Of a DNA stretch of 64,000 nucleotides, positions 7,497 to 16,741 are shown piece by piece. Numbering within the stretch: the stretch's first letter is position 1; each line of letters opens with the position of its first letter. The stretch spans positions 24,575-88,574 of the forward strand of contig NZ_DATJJK010000099.1 in assembly GCF_035492295.1 (NCBI RefSeq). Direction: 5' to 3'. The stretch is from Acidisoma sp035492295 (GTDB taxonomy: Bacteria; Pseudomonadota; Alphaproteobacteria; Acetobacterales; Acetobacteraceae). Under the pieces are notes generated by a model. The model was given only the letters and a program-made list of their open reading frames with translations. It was not told where the DNA came from and did not search any database. The position numbers and the translations under genes are program-made.

Positions 7497-8867
7497 TCAT
7501 TCCTCCTCTTCATTGAGATCGGGATTGGCGGGCGCACCGGGCCGGTCGCCGTCCTTGATCGCCTGGGAAGTGGCCTGACGGTGGTGACGGGCATGCTGCT
7601 TGGTCTGCATCCGCCGCGCCCAGGCCGGTGGGTTGGACGTGCCGCTATCGCCGGTATTCGCGGATGTGCCACTCCCTCCCGCACCACCCGACGGCCCGGC
7701 GTCGTCTTGGCCGTGCCAGGCCCGCCAAGCCGCCTCCCGTCCGGATTGCGCGCTTTGGGAGAGGGACGCGCCGGCCCGCTGCATGACAGACCGGCCAGCC
7801 TGCATGGCGACTCCGCCTCCGGCCCGCGCCACGCCGCCGAGACCGGCGGCAACACCGGCCGTGCCCGAGGCGCCGGACGCGGCCTGGCCGAAGCCATAAG
7901 CCGCGGACGCGGCGGCACCCATGGAGGTACCGGCACGAATAGCGGCAAGCCCGCCCGATCCCGCGACGCCCAACAGACGCGCGCTATCCATCACGGCACC
8001 GCCGGTCAGCATGGCCGCTCCGGCAACGGCGCCCGCCGTGCCGATCGCCGCCCCAGCACCAAGCTGCGGCGCGCCGGAGACCAGCCCGGTCGCGATGGCG
8101 GGCCCGAAGATGCCGAGCCCGACCATGGCGATTGCCGCCAGCACAAGCGCCATGGCGCCGGCAATGGTGGGAGACTGCGCCGATGCGGCACTGGTGAAGG
8201 TCGAGAACAGCGTGTCGCCGATACCGATGATGACGGCCAGGACCATGACCTTGACGCCGGAAGAGACGACATTGCCCAGCACGCGCTCGGCGAGGAAAGA
8301 GGTCTTGTTCCAGAAGGCGAAGGGGACCAGCACGAAGCCGGCGAGTGCCGTCAGCTTGTATTCGAGCACGGTGATGAAGAGCTGCACCGCCAGGATAAAG
8401 AAGCTGATCACGACGATGAACCAGGCGATCAGCAGCACGACGATGATGACGAGATGGGTGAAAACGCTGGCAAAGCCGATCAGCGAACCGGCTTGCTGCA
8501 GAAGCGGCCAGGCCGCGGTGAAGCCGGTTCCCGCGATCTTGCCCGGCAGCAGCAGATCGGCGGCGGTGAGCCCGGTTACGGTCGCGTTCAACCCCAGCGT
8601 CGAGAAGGAGTTGAACACGACGGTGGTCAGGTTCTGGTAGTTGTCGATGATATAGGCGAAGGCGCCGATATAGAGAGTTTTCTTGATCAGCCGCGCGAGC
8701 ACGTCGCCGTCGCGATCCAGCACCCAGAAGAGACCGGCAAGTGTGATGTCGATGCCGATCAGGATGGAGCTAAGCGAAACGACATCGCCATTCAGCAGCC
8801 CGAACCCGCTATCGATATAGCTGGTGAAAGTCTTCATGAACTGGTCGATGATATTGAGATTATCCAT
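7497..8867 (-). CDS. trbL: TrbL, VirB6-like polytopic membrane protein
   Basis: This 456-aa protein has about five to six hydrophobic helices between residues 30 and 260 (for example LVIIVVLLIAWFIVVISFFI) and then a long Gly/Ala/Ser-rich C-terminal half that ends in a charged, probably cytoplasmic tail. This is the usual TrbL/VirB6 build; the protein lines the inner-membrane passage for DNA. The low-complexity tail is a known feature of the family. It lies 30 bases downstream of trbJ. Confidence 0.9.
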   Translation of the reverse strand: MDNLNIIDQFMKTFTSYIDSGFGLLNGDVVSLSSILIGIDITLAGLFWVLDRDGDVLARLIKKTLYIGAFAYIIDNYQNLTTVVFNSFSTLGLNATVTGLTAADLLLPGKIAGTGFTAAWPLLQQAGSLIGFASVFTHLVIIVVLLIAWFIVVISFFILAVQLFITVLEYKLTALAGFVLVPFAFWNKTSFLAERVLGNVVSSGVKVMVLAVIIGIGDTLFSTFTSAASAQSPTIAGAMALVLAAIAMVGLGIFGPAIATGLVSGAPQLGAGAAIGTAGAVAGAAMLTGGAVMDSARLLGVAGSGGLAAIRAGTSMGAAASAAYGFGQAASGASGTAGVAAGLGGVARAGGGVAMQAGRSVMQRAGASLSQSAQSGREAAWRAWHGQDDAGPSGGAGGSGTSANTGDSGTSNPPAWARRMQTKQHARHHRQATSQAIKDGDRPGAPANPDLNEEEE

Positions 8868-8897
8868 GGCGGCCTCGTATCGGCGTTCCGGTCATCG

Positions 8898-9623
8898 TTA
8901 CGGGTTGTAGGCGTTGTCACTGCCGAGGAAGGTGGTCAGCGCCGCCTGTCCTTCCTGCTCGGCCTGCGCCTCATTGGCGCCTTGCACCGCCTCCGCCCGG
9001 CCCTGTGTTGCCAGCAATGTCTGCAACTGCAATTGCTGCTTGATGGAGAGCGCCAGCAATTGATTGGTCGCCTGGCTCACGGCGAGATTGCCGGTCGCGG
9101 CCTGCGAGGCATCCACCAAGGTCGAGAGTTTTTTTGAGTCCGATTGCACCGTCTGCGCAATCTGCGATTGCACGGTCATCGTCTGCTGGAAGGCATCGCG
9201 CGCATTCTGCCAGCGCGTCTGCGCATTGCTCAGCAGGCTGGAGATGCTGGTGCCGGCGCTGTAGTTTTGCGGATAGAGCTGATTGAACGCGGCCTCGACG
9301 GATTGCACCTGGAAGCTGATGCCCTGCGCCTGGTTCATGAGGTCGCCAATCTGAGTCAGATCGCTGGTGATGCCGGACAAGGACGAGACATTCAGGCTGG
9401 TGAGATTCCTCGTCTCGTTCTCCAGCATGGTGGCTTCGTTCTGAAGTGAGGCAATCTGGTTATTGATCTGTTGCAGCAGCCGTGCGGCCTCGATAACATT
9501 TTGCGCGAGGTTGGCTGCATCGATCACTGGCACCGCTGCCCACACCGGTTGAGGAACGGCAAGTGCCGTGGACGCCGCGAGGACGAGTGCTGCGGCACCG
9601 GCTCGAAGGGCATGGGTTCTCAT
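8898..9623 (-). CDS. trbJ: TrbJ, VirB5-like periplasmic/pilus protein
   Basis: This is a 241-aa secreted protein. From ATG 9623 a signal peptide runs to an AVPQPVWA cleavage region. The rest is mostly helical and Gln/Asn-rich with heptad-like stretches (LLQQINNQIASLQNEATMLE), typical for TrbJ/VirB5, which caps the pilus and may contact recipient cells. The start overlaps the trbE stop by four bases (9620-9623). Earlier in-frame ATGs lie inside trbE and lack a signal peptide. Confidence 0.9.
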   Translation of the reverse strand: MRTHALRAGAAALVLAASTALAVPQPVWAAVPVIDAANLAQNVIEAARLLQQINNQIASLQNEATMLENETRNLTSLNVSSLSGITSDLTQIGDLMNQAQGISFQVQSVEAAFNQLYPQNYSAGTSISSLLSNAQTRWQNARDAFQQTMTVQSQIAQTVQSDSKKLSTLVDASQAATGNLAVSQATNQLLALSIKQQLQLQTLLATQGRAEAVQGANEAQAEQEGQAALTTFLGSDNAYNP

Positions 9624-12076
9624 GGCAGGTTTCCCTGTCGGGATGGAAAGCGGCCGAGCAGATCCGCAGCCCAATCGAGATCGGGACTGCGAAGAAACTC
9701 AGCCGCGAAATCCTCCGGCCTATGCTCGGCGAGTATATGGTCGATGCGCTGCTGGTCGGCAGGGGACGATGCACCGCAGAGCGCCAATGCAATCGGGCCC
9801 AGCCCCAGCTCGAATAGCCGGTTGCCGCGGCGGGATTGCAGATAGTAATGCCGCTTCGGCGTGGCGCGGGCGATCAACTCGATCTGGCGCTCGTTGAGGC
9901 CGAAGCGTTCATAAGCGGCGCGGCCCTGGGGTTCGACGGCGCGATCATTCGGCAGGAAGATGCGCTGGGAGCAGGACTCGATGATGGTGGGCGCGATGGA
10001 ACTATCCGCGATATCGGCCAGCGACTGCGTGGCGAAGACCACAGCGACATTCTTCTTGCGCAGCACCTTCAGCCATTCGCGGATGCGCGCGGCAAACAAC
10101 GGATTGTCCAGATAGACCCAGGCTTCGTCGAGAATTAGCAGGGTCGGCCGGCCGTCGAAGCGATCCTCCAGCCGATGGAACAGATAGCTCAGCACCGGCA
10201 GGATCGCGGCGGCCTCGTGCATCAGATCCTCGGTCTCGAAGCACTGCACCTCGGCGAGTGCCAAGCTGTTCTCGGCGGCATCGAGAAGCCGGCCGAAGGG
10301 ACCGTCCAGGGTGTAGGGCATCAGCGCCGCCTTCAGCGCATTCGACTGCAGCAGGACGGAGAGGCCGGTCAGCGTCCGCTCGTCGGCGGGTGCCGAGGCC
10401 AGGCTGGTCAAGGCCGACCAGACTGCTTCCTTGACCTCCGGGGTGACATTGACCCGCTCATGGGCCAGCAGACCCGAAATCCATTCGGCGGCCCAACTCC
10501 GCTCGGCGGGATCGTCGATGTTCCGCAGCGGCTGGAAAGCAAGTGAGCCATCGGAACCCAAGGCATGATGCTCGCCGCCCATGGCGAGCACGGCGGCACG
10601 CGCCGAGAAGCCCTTGTCGAAGATGTAAAGCTGGGAATGGGCGTAACGGCGGAACTGCAGGGCGAGCAGCGCCAGCAGCACGGATTTACCGGCGCCGGTC
10701 GGCCCGACGATCAGCATATGACCGACATCGCCGACATGGGTCGAGAACCGGAACGGCGTCGAGCCCCTGGTCTCGGCATGGAACAGGGCAGGACCATCCA
10801 GATGATCGTTGCGTGCGGGCCCCGCCCAGACCGAAGAAAGCGGCACCAAATGCGCCAGGTTCAGCGTGTGCACGATCGGCTGGCGGACATTGGCGTAAGG
10901 GTGCCCCGGCAAGCTGCCGAGCCAGGCCTCGACGGCGTTGAGGCCCTCACGGATGCAGGTGAAGCCGGCACCATTGATGATGCGCTCGACCGCCCGGCGT
11001 TTTTCTTCAGCATGCAGCCGGTTCTCGTCCATCACCGTGATGGTCGCCGTCAGATAGCCGAACGCGACATGATCGCCGCCCAGGGCCTGCAGCGCCTGGT
11101 CGGCATCGTGCATTTTGTTGTCGGCGTCGGAGTCGGTGAGCTGGGCCGGCTGGTTGTAGAGCACCTCGCGCATCAGCGCGGCAATGGACTTACGCTTGTT
11201 GAACCATTGCCGCCGCAACCTGGTCAGCGTCTTCGTCGCCACGGTCTTGTCGAGGGCGATGAAGCGCGTCATCCAGCGATAGGCGAAATCCTGGTGGTTC
11301 AGCGCATCGAGAATGCCGGGGCCGGTCATGCCCGGAAACCCCAGCACCGTGACGCTGCGCAGATGCTTGTCGCCCAGCATCGGCTCGATGCCACCGCTGA
11401 GCGGCGTATCGGCCAGGATGGCATCGAGATAGAGCGGCGTCTCGGGCACCGCAACCGCATGGCGCCCGGTCGAGATCGTATTGTGCAGGTAGGTCAGCGT
11501 GCCGGCATCGTCGAGCGCCTCGACCTCCGGCATGAAGCCCGCGAGCAGATCGCGCACACGCTCTGTCTCGGCGATGAAGGCGTCCAGCTCCCGACGCCAG
11601 TCCCTGCCCTTCCCCGGTTCGGCGCGTTCGAGCAGTGCTTGCTCGGCGCGGGTCACCTGATCAGGTGGGGGCCTAAAGAGCAGGGTCAGATGATAGGCGC
11701 TCTCGTAATGCGCGCGCCTACGATGAGAAAACGGCGAGGCGTCGTCATTCTCGAATGCGGCGCGGCGCTCCTCATCCACCAGCCAAGACGCAGCGTCAGG
11801 AAAGATCGAATCCGGATAGCCTGGCGCTTCGAACCGTTCCGCCTCGAAGAACAGCACCCAGCCCGATCCGAAACGGCGAAGCACATTGTTCAGCCGAGCG
11901 CAGGCGCCCACCAGCTCCGCTTCCGTGGCGCTCTCCAGGTCTGGTCCGCGGAAGCGCAGCGTGCGCTGGAAGCTGCTATCCTTATTCAGGACGACCCCGG
12001 GGGCCGCGAGCATCGCCCAGGGCAGATGATCAGCGAGCCGGTCGCCGGTGCGTCGGTATTCGGAGAGGTTCAGCAT
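9620..12076 (-). CDS. trbE: TrbE, VirB4-family conjugation ATPase
   Basis: This 818-aa cytoplasmic ATPase powers pilus assembly and the secretion channel. The N-terminal CagE/TrbE/VirB domain is followed by Walker A GPTGAGKS at about 458-465 and Walker B LLILDEAW at about 640, with the conserved KKNVAVVFATQSLADI after it. The length is standard. The start overlaps trbD by a few bases. No frame break was seen, so this motor should be functional. Confidence 0.94.
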   Translation of the reverse strand: MLNLSEYRRTGDRLADHLPWAMLAAPGVVLNKDSSFQRTLRFRGPDLESATEAELVGACARLNNVLRRFGSGWVLFFEAERFEAPGYPDSIFPDAASWLVDEERRAAFENDDASPFSHRRRAHYESAYHLTLLFRPPPDQVTRAEQALLERAEPGKGRDWRRELDAFIAETERVRDLLAGFMPEVEALDDAGTLTYLHNTISTGRHAVAVPETPLYLDAILADTPLSGGIEPMLGDKHLRSVTVLGFPGMTGPGILDALNHQDFAYRWMTRFIALDKTVATKTLTRLRRQWFNKRKSIAALMREVLYNQPAQLTDSDADNKMHDADQALQALGGDHVAFGYLTATITVMDENRLHAEEKRRAVERIINGAGFTCIREGLNAVEAWLGSLPGHPYANVRQPIVHTLNLAHLVPLSSVWAGPARNDHLDGPALFHAETRGSTPFRFSTHVGDVGHMLIVGPTGAGKSVLLALLALQFRRYAHSQLYIFDKGFSARAAVLAMGGEHHALGSDGSLAFQPLRNIDDPAERSWAAEWISGLLAHERVNVTPEVKEAVWSALTSLASAPADERTLTGLSVLLQSNALKAALMPYTLDGPFGRLLDAAENSLALAEVQCFETEDLMHEAAAILPVLSYLFHRLEDRFDGRPTLLILDEAWVYLDNPLFAARIREWLKVLRKKNVAVVFATQSLADIADSSIAPTIIESCSQRIFLPNDRAVEPQGRAAYERFGLNERQIELIARATPKRHYYLQSRRGNRLFELGLGPIALALCGASSPADQQRIDHILAEHRPEDFAAEFLRSPDLDWAADLLGRFPSRQGNLP

Positions 12077-12333
12077 GCGAGGTATCCCCGCTGTCGGAGA
12101 TGACGCACCAGCACGGGCGCAAAATCCGGATCACGCTTGGCGGCAAAGACACTGAGCGTGTGCAGCGCCATCCAGAGCAGCAACCCGGGCACCCACATCT
12201 GAAGCCCGAGCCCGAGCGCGGCGGCCAGCGTGCCGTTGACGATGGCGATGCCGCGCGGCGCGCCGCCGAGCAGGATGGGCTCGGCGAGCGCGCGATGCAG
12301 CGGCACCTCGAAACCGGAGACGCTGACACCCAT
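12070..12333 (-). CDS. trbD: TrbD, VirB3-like inner-membrane protein
   Basis: This 87-aa protein opens GFEVPLHRALAEPILLGGAP, the TrbD/VirB3 signature. It has two hydrophobic helices (about 25-60) and ends with a short polar tail containing DPDFAPVLVRHL. VirB3 works with VirB4 at the inner membrane. Its ATG overlaps the trbC stop, and its end overlaps the trbE start, so the coupling is tight. Confidence 0.88.
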   Translation of the reverse strand: MGVSVSGFEVPLHRALAEPILLGGAPRGIAIVNGTLAAALGLGLQMWVPGLLLWMALHTLSVFAAKRDPDFAPVLVRHLRQRGYLAC

Positions 12334-12701
12334 CAGACCAGCGCCCCGCCGCCGAAACCAAAGAAGGAGAGAAAGAACGAGCTTGCGGAAAAGGCGATCG
12401 AGAGTCCGAAGACAATCTGGATCAGGCGGCGGAAGCCGCCGCTGGTCTCGCCGAAGGCGAGGCTGAGGCCGGTGACGATGATGATCATCACGGCGATGAT
12501 CTTGGCCACAGGACCTTCGACGGATTCCAGAATATCTTCGAGCGGTGTCTCCCAGGGCATGTTCGTCCCGGAGGCATAGGCAACCCCGGCGAGCAGCGGC
12601 AGCATCGCGATGCCGGCGGCCAGGCGGCGCAGGAGCCGGCGGAGCGGAGAGGACGCGGGTGCAGACACAAGCATGGCAAACCCTTTCTGGTGATCAGACA
12701 T
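12333..12701 (-). CDS. trbC: TrbC, VirB2-like pilin precursor
   Basis: This is a roughly 122-aa prepilin. A basic N-terminus and long hydrophobic signal (SPLRRLLRRLAAGIAMLPLL) end near GVAYASG. The mature part has two hydrophobic helices, as in VirB2/TrbC pilins. In RP4 TrbC is trimmed and cyclised by TraF; no traF peptidase gene is visible nearby. ATG 12701 overlaps the trbB stop by eight bases (ATGTCTGA); the next ATG, at 12674, is an alternative start. Confidence 0.87.
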   Translation of the reverse strand: MSDHQKGFAMLVSAPASSPLRRLLRRLAAGIAMLPLLAGVAYASGTNMPWETPLEDILESVEGPVAKIIAVMIIIVTGLSLAFGETSGGFRRLIQIVFGLSIAFSASSFFLSFFGFGGGALV

Positions 12702-13710
12702 CGTGCGAGGCACGGAGCCGGTGGGGGTCGAGGTCGGTAACGGCATAGTCTCCGTCGACGTCGAGGCCAGTGACTTCGCTGATGCTCTCGACGCGGCGGG
12801 TGGTGCCGCGGCCCTGGATGAAGACGATGATGTCCACCGCTTCGGCGATCAGCCGGCGCGGGACGGTGACAACTGCCTCTTGGATGAGCTGTTCGAGCCG
12901 GTAGAGCGCCGCCCTGCCGGAATTGGCATGAATGGTGGCGATCCCGCCGGGATGGCCCGTATTCCAGGCCTTCAGCATGTCGAGAGCTTCCACGCCGCGG
13001 ACCTCGCCGACGATGATGCGGTCCGGCCGCAAGCGCAGGGTGGAGCGCACCAGATCGGCGAGGGACACCACGCCCGGCCGCGTGCGCAGCGCGACACTGT
13101 CGGGTGCGGAGCATTGCAGTTCGCGCGTGTCTTCGAGGAGAATGACCCGCTCGTCGAGCCCGGCCATCTCGGCGAGCAGGGCATTGGCGAGTGTCGTCTT
13201 GCCGGAGCTGGTGCCGCCGACGAGTAGGAGATTGCGGCGCGCGACCACCGCCTCACTCAGGAGCTTCGCCTGCGACGGCCGCATTGTGCGCTCGGCAACA
13301 TAGTCACTGAGGGTGTAGACGCGCGCCGCCGGCTTCCGGATCGTGAAGCACGGTGCCAACGAAATCGGCGGCAGGATGCCTTCGAAGCGCTCTCCGGCCA
13401 CACCCTCATCCCGCGGCGGCAGCTCGGCGCTGACCACTGGACTACCGGCATGGACTTCGACCCGGACATGGGAGGCGACGAGGCGGATGATCCGCTCAAC
13501 CGCGGCAGCACCCAGCCGCACGCCGGTGTCGCTCCGGCCCTCGCCGAGACGGTCAAGACGCAGCGCGCCATCGGGATTGACCATGACTTCGATGACGGCC
13601 GGATCGGCAAGTGCCGCCACTATCTCCTGGCCCATGGCGGTGCGCAGCATGGCACGCCGCCGTTCCAGTGATTGGCTGGCGTGGGCTTCCGGGCGGAACG
13701 GGCCGCTCAT
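12694..13710 (-). CDS. trbB: TrbB, VirB11-family traffic ATPase
   Basis: This 338-aa hexameric ATPase of the VirB11/PulE type has an N-terminal domain to about 130, then Walker A GGTSSGKT at about 165-172, the acidic Asp-box (VILLEDTRELQ) and a His-box region (RPDRIIVGEVRG, GHPGGIATIHANS). It switches the channel between pilus building and DNA transfer. Its ATG overlaps the stop of the CopG-like gene (13707-13710). Confidence 0.94.
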   Translation of the reverse strand: MSGPFRPEAHASQSLERRRAMLRTAMGQEIVAALADPAVIEVMVNPDGALRLDRLGEGRSDTGVRLGAAAVERIIRLVASHVRVEVHAGSPVVSAELPPRDEGVAGERFEGILPPISLAPCFTIRKPAARVYTLSDYVAERTMRPSQAKLLSEAVVARRNLLLVGGTSSGKTTLANALLAEMAGLDERVILLEDTRELQCSAPDSVALRTRPGVVSLADLVRSTLRLRPDRIIVGEVRGVEALDMLKAWNTGHPGGIATIHANSGRAALYRLEQLIQEAVVTVPRRLIAEAVDIIVFIQGRGTTRRVESISEVTGLDVDGDYAVTDLDPHRLRASHDV

Positions 13711-14189
13711 GGTCTCTCTCCCGGCCGGCTATGGCCTTCCGGCGGCGTCGCTCCTGCCGCCGGCATATGACTGGGGGGCTGACCACCATCCCTCTCCTCC
13801 TGCCCGAAGGCGCGGCCGCCACGGGCGATGTGCCGTCCCACCTGGTCGATGAAGGCCTGGAAGCGGTCACGGCCAACGGCGCGCGCCGCCTGGTCGGGCT
13901 CGGGCAAGGGGGCGTTGATCGTGAGGTAGTAACGGATGAAGAGAGCCAGGCTCTCCAGCAAGATCTGCTGGTCGCGCTCGATGCGTGCGAGCTGGGCGCT
14001 GACACGGTCCAACCTCAGCGCGAAGCGATCATCGAGCTCCTTGGTACCGCGGCGGGTCAGCCAGGCTTGTACCGCATCGGCGAGGATTGCGGATTTGGAA
14101 GCACCGGGCTTGGCAGCGAGTGCCTCGAGCTTCTCAGCGACATCCGCGGAAAGGTAAAGCTGATGACGGGTTTTGAATTGCTTGCTCAT
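13707..14189 (-). CDS. CopG/ribbon-helix-helix regulator between traG and trbB
   Basis: This is a roughly 160-aa protein. Residues 1-50 (FKTRHQLYLSADVAEKLEAL, then SKSAILADAVQAWL) form a CopG-type strand-helix-helix DNA-binding unit. A helical middle (LARIERDQQILLESLALFI) and a Pro/Gly-rich tail follow. A CopG gene in exactly this position is standard in alphaproteobacterial trb clusters; it may autoregulate the operon or help relaxosome assembly (inference). The first two codons are both ATG (14192 and 14189); either could serve. Confidence 0.85.
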   Translation of the reverse strand: MSKQFKTRHQLYLSADVAEKLEALAAKPGASKSAILADAVQAWLTRRGTKELDDRFALRLDRVSAQLARIERDQQILLESLALFIRYYLTINAPLPEPDQAARAVGRDRFQAFIDQVGRHIARGGRAFGQEERDGGQPPSHMPAAGATPPEGHSRPGERP

Positions 14190-14198
14190 CATCTCCCC

Positions 14199-16247
14199 TC
14201 AGAAATCCGGCAGGAGGTCGCGGTCGGGATTGCGATGCAGATCACCCTCGTTCATCGCATGAGCGCGATTGACGCTGCCGGCCTCCTGCACCCGGTCCAT
14301 TGCCGCCTTGTCGGCGCCGATGTCGGTGTCTTCGTCGAGACCGAGGTCGACGGCCTGTTCTGTGGCGTACGACCATACCTTCCTGTCATCGGGCGAACCT
14401 GGATGGCGCTGACGCTGAAGGCCGCCTTCGTCCTCCGGAGAATCGGCGATGCCCTCATCTTTGGCGGCGGCGAGACCCAGATGCACACCGCGCACCTGGC
14501 CGCCCCAATCGTCAGGCCGAGCAGCGGGAGGGTCCAGATAGCCCTTCTCTGCCAGCGCTGGCGCCGGGGCGACGCGCCCGGTGAAATTCCGATCTTCGAA
14601 GTAGCGGAGCTTCTTCGCGCGGATCGGAGCGAGGCCCGAGACCAACACCAGCTCGTCGGCGGGCGGCAGCTGCATCACCTCGCCGGGTGTCAGCAGCGGC
14701 CGGGCCGTCTCCTGGCGGCTGACCATGACATGCCCGAGCCAAGGGGAGAGCCGATGACCTGCGTAATTGCGCTGAGCCCGCAATTCCGTGGCCGTACCAA
14801 GGGCGTCGGAGATACGCTTCGCCGTCCGCTCGTCATTGCTGCTGAAGGCAATGCGGACATGGCAGTTGTCGAGAATAGCATTGTTCTCGCCATAGGCTTT
14901 GGAAATTTGGTTCAGCGATTGCGCGATCAGATAGGCGCGGATGCCGTAGCCGGCCATGAAGGGCAGCGCCGTCTCGAAGAAATCGAGCCTGCCCAAAGCG
15001 GGGAACTCGTCCAGCATCATCAGGAGCTGGTGCTTCCGCCGCTTGGCCGGATCACCCTCGAGCCGCTCGGTCAGGCGCCGGCCGACCTGGTTCAGCACCA
15101 GGCGCACCAGCGGCTTCGTCCGGGAAATGTCCGAAGGCGGGATGACGAGATAGAGCGAGACCGGCCGCTCGGCATCCACGAGATCGCTGATCCGCCAGTC
15201 GCAGGCGGCGGTGGTCGCCGCGACCGTGGGATCACGGTAGAGACCGAGGAACGACATCGCCGTCGAGAGCACGCCGCTGCGCTCGTTCTCGGATTTGTTG
15301 AGCACCTCGCGTGCGGCGCTAGCGACGACGGGATGGACGCACGGATGCTCGGGCGTGCCGAGATGGTTGGTCCCCATCATCCGGCGCAGAGTGTGCGCAA
15401 AGCTGCGTTGCGGATCGGAGAGAAAGGTCGCGACGCGCGCCAGCGTCTTCTCCTCCTCGGCGTAGAGGACGTGGAGGATGGTGCCGACCAGGAGGGAATG
15501 ACTGGTTTTCTCCCAGTGGGAGCGGCGTTCCAGCGCGCCTTCGGGATCGACCAGGATGTCGGCGATGTTCTGCACGTCGCGGACCTCGTCCGGCCCTTTG
15601 CGCACCTCCAGCAACGGGTTGTAGCGGGCGGAGCGTGGGTCGGTCGGATTGAACAGCAGAGCGTGGCTGAACCGGCTGCGCCAGCCGGAGGTCAGTTCCC
15701 AGTTCTCACCCTTGATATCGTGGATGACAGCCGAGCCCGTCCAGGACAGCAAGGTCGGGATAACCAGGCCGACACCCTTGCCGGAACGGGTTGGGGCAAA
15801 AGCCATGACATGCTCCGGACCGTCATGGCGGAGGTAATGCTTGCCCAGGCGACCGAGGAAAACGCCCGCGGCACGGAACAGGCCGGCCGCCGCGATCTCC
15901 CGGTTCGTCGCCCAGCGCGAGGATCCATAGGTCGTGACCAGCCGGGATTGCCGCGCCCGCCAGAGTGAGCCGACGATGGCGACCGCACAACCGAGCAGAC
16001 CGCTCGATGCCGCGATGGCGCCCGCCTCGTTGAAGATCCGCGGGGCATAGGCGTCGTAGGAATACCACCACAGGAAAAGCTGCCAGGGCCGGTAGATTGC
16101 GCAACCGATCACCGCGAACCATGGTGCGCCGAGCTGCGCCTGGAAGCCAAGCTGGGCCGCGCACCATTCCGTGGCGAACCATACGCCCGCGATGACGATG
16201 GCAAAGACGATGAGTATCTGGCCGATGAGAAGCTTTGTCGGGGTCAT
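14199..16247 (-). CDS. traG: TraG, VirD4-type coupling protein
   Basis: This 682-aa coupling protein would deliver relaxase-DNA to the mating channel. It starts with membrane helices (LLIGQILIVFAIVIAGVWFA and others up to about 105). Walker A PTRSGKG is at about 152-158, and Walker B LLMMLDEFPALG at about 400. The C-terminus is acidic. I chose ATG 16247 because upstream codons lack any conserved sequence. Its presence without a neighbouring relaxase gene is the main oddity of this element. Confidence 0.92.
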   Translation of the reverse strand: MTPTKLLIGQILIVFAIVIAGVWFATEWCAAQLGFQAQLGAPWFAVIGCAIYRPWQLFLWWYSYDAYAPRIFNEAGAIAASSGLLGCAVAIVGSLWRARQSRLVTTYGSSRWATNREIAAAGLFRAAGVFLGRLGKHYLRHDGPEHVMAFAPTRSGKGVGLVIPTLLSWTGSAVIHDIKGENWELTSGWRSRFSHALLFNPTDPRSARYNPLLEVRKGPDEVRDVQNIADILVDPEGALERRSHWEKTSHSLLVGTILHVLYAEEEKTLARVATFLSDPQRSFAHTLRRMMGTNHLGTPEHPCVHPVVASAAREVLNKSENERSGVLSTAMSFLGLYRDPTVAATTAACDWRISDLVDAERPVSLYLVIPPSDISRTKPLVRLVLNQVGRRLTERLEGDPAKRRKHQLLMMLDEFPALGRLDFFETALPFMAGYGIRAYLIAQSLNQISKAYGENNAILDNCHVRIAFSSNDERTAKRISDALGTATELRAQRNYAGHRLSPWLGHVMVSRQETARPLLTPGEVMQLPPADELVLVSGLAPIRAKKLRYFEDRNFTGRVAPAPALAEKGYLDPPAARPDDWGGQVRGVHLGLAAAKDEGIADSPEDEGGLQRQRHPGSPDDRKVWSYATEQAVDLGLDEDTDIGADKAAMDRVQEAGSVNRAHAMNEGDLHRNPDRDLLPDF

Positions 16248-16520
16248 GGTCGCTGTCTCCGCCGGACAGCGGCAAACGCGCATCCGGATCGCGAGACAGG
16301 ACTCGGGCGAAACGCCGAAAAGAGAAATATGCTTTGTTTACGCCCAGTTAGGTTTATCTACGCTCCAGCGGCCGGGTGGATATTTGGACGTAAGAGGGCA
16401 TAACTAGTTGGGCAGGCGGCGTGTGTTGGGAACACTCTCGCTTCAATCACAGACGACTGCAGCCGATTCACTTCGAGCATCTTGGTTGGGTGTAACAGAA
16501 CAAATCTATGTCCGACTGGG
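16248..16520. other. No gene recognised upstream of traG
   Basis: The stretch is noticeably lower in GC than the trb genes and contains no convincing frame. The traG promoter is expected here. The relaxase, peptidase and oriT genes that often lie on this side of traG are absent. Confidence 0.4.
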
Positions 16521-16691
16521 TCAGTTGATGGGACCGTCAAATATGACGATAAGCGTGGCCCGAAATGGCCGTCGCTTCGGCCTTGTGGGATGCGCCCCTT
16601 GCTCGGGTGCCTCGCGCCGGATATCGCCCAGATGTCCGATACCTACGAAATAGCGCGGATCCAACTCCGGCAATTCCTGTCTGCCGAGCAT
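16521..16691 (-). CDS. Small ORF between the DsbG-like gene and traG, unrecognised
   Basis: This is a 56-codon frame from ATG 16691 to TGA 16521, with the compact start MLGRQELPELDPRYFVGIGH and a basic C-terminal part. It sits 50 bases downstream of the DsbG-like gene and on the transfer-operon strand, which is why it is kept. No family is recognised, and an overlapping longer frame exists on the same strand. It could be a remnant. Confidence 0.28.
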   Translation of the reverse strand: MLGRQELPELDPRYFVGIGHLGDIRREAPEQGAHPTRPKRRPFRATLIVIFDGPIN

Positions 16692-16741
16692 TTCTTCTTG
16701 CTCGAACGCGCCTTACCTCGCTCCCGGTCGCTCTCCATCGG

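Noticed and set aside
7095..9137. 680-codon plus-strand frame over trbF/trbL/trbJ
   Set aside because: Low-complexity Arg/Gly/Asp-rich translation antisense to three recognised trb genes.
13611..15968. 785-codon plus-strand frame over copG and traG
   Set aside because: Antisense to an intact coupling-protein gene with Walker motifs; no own domain or start.
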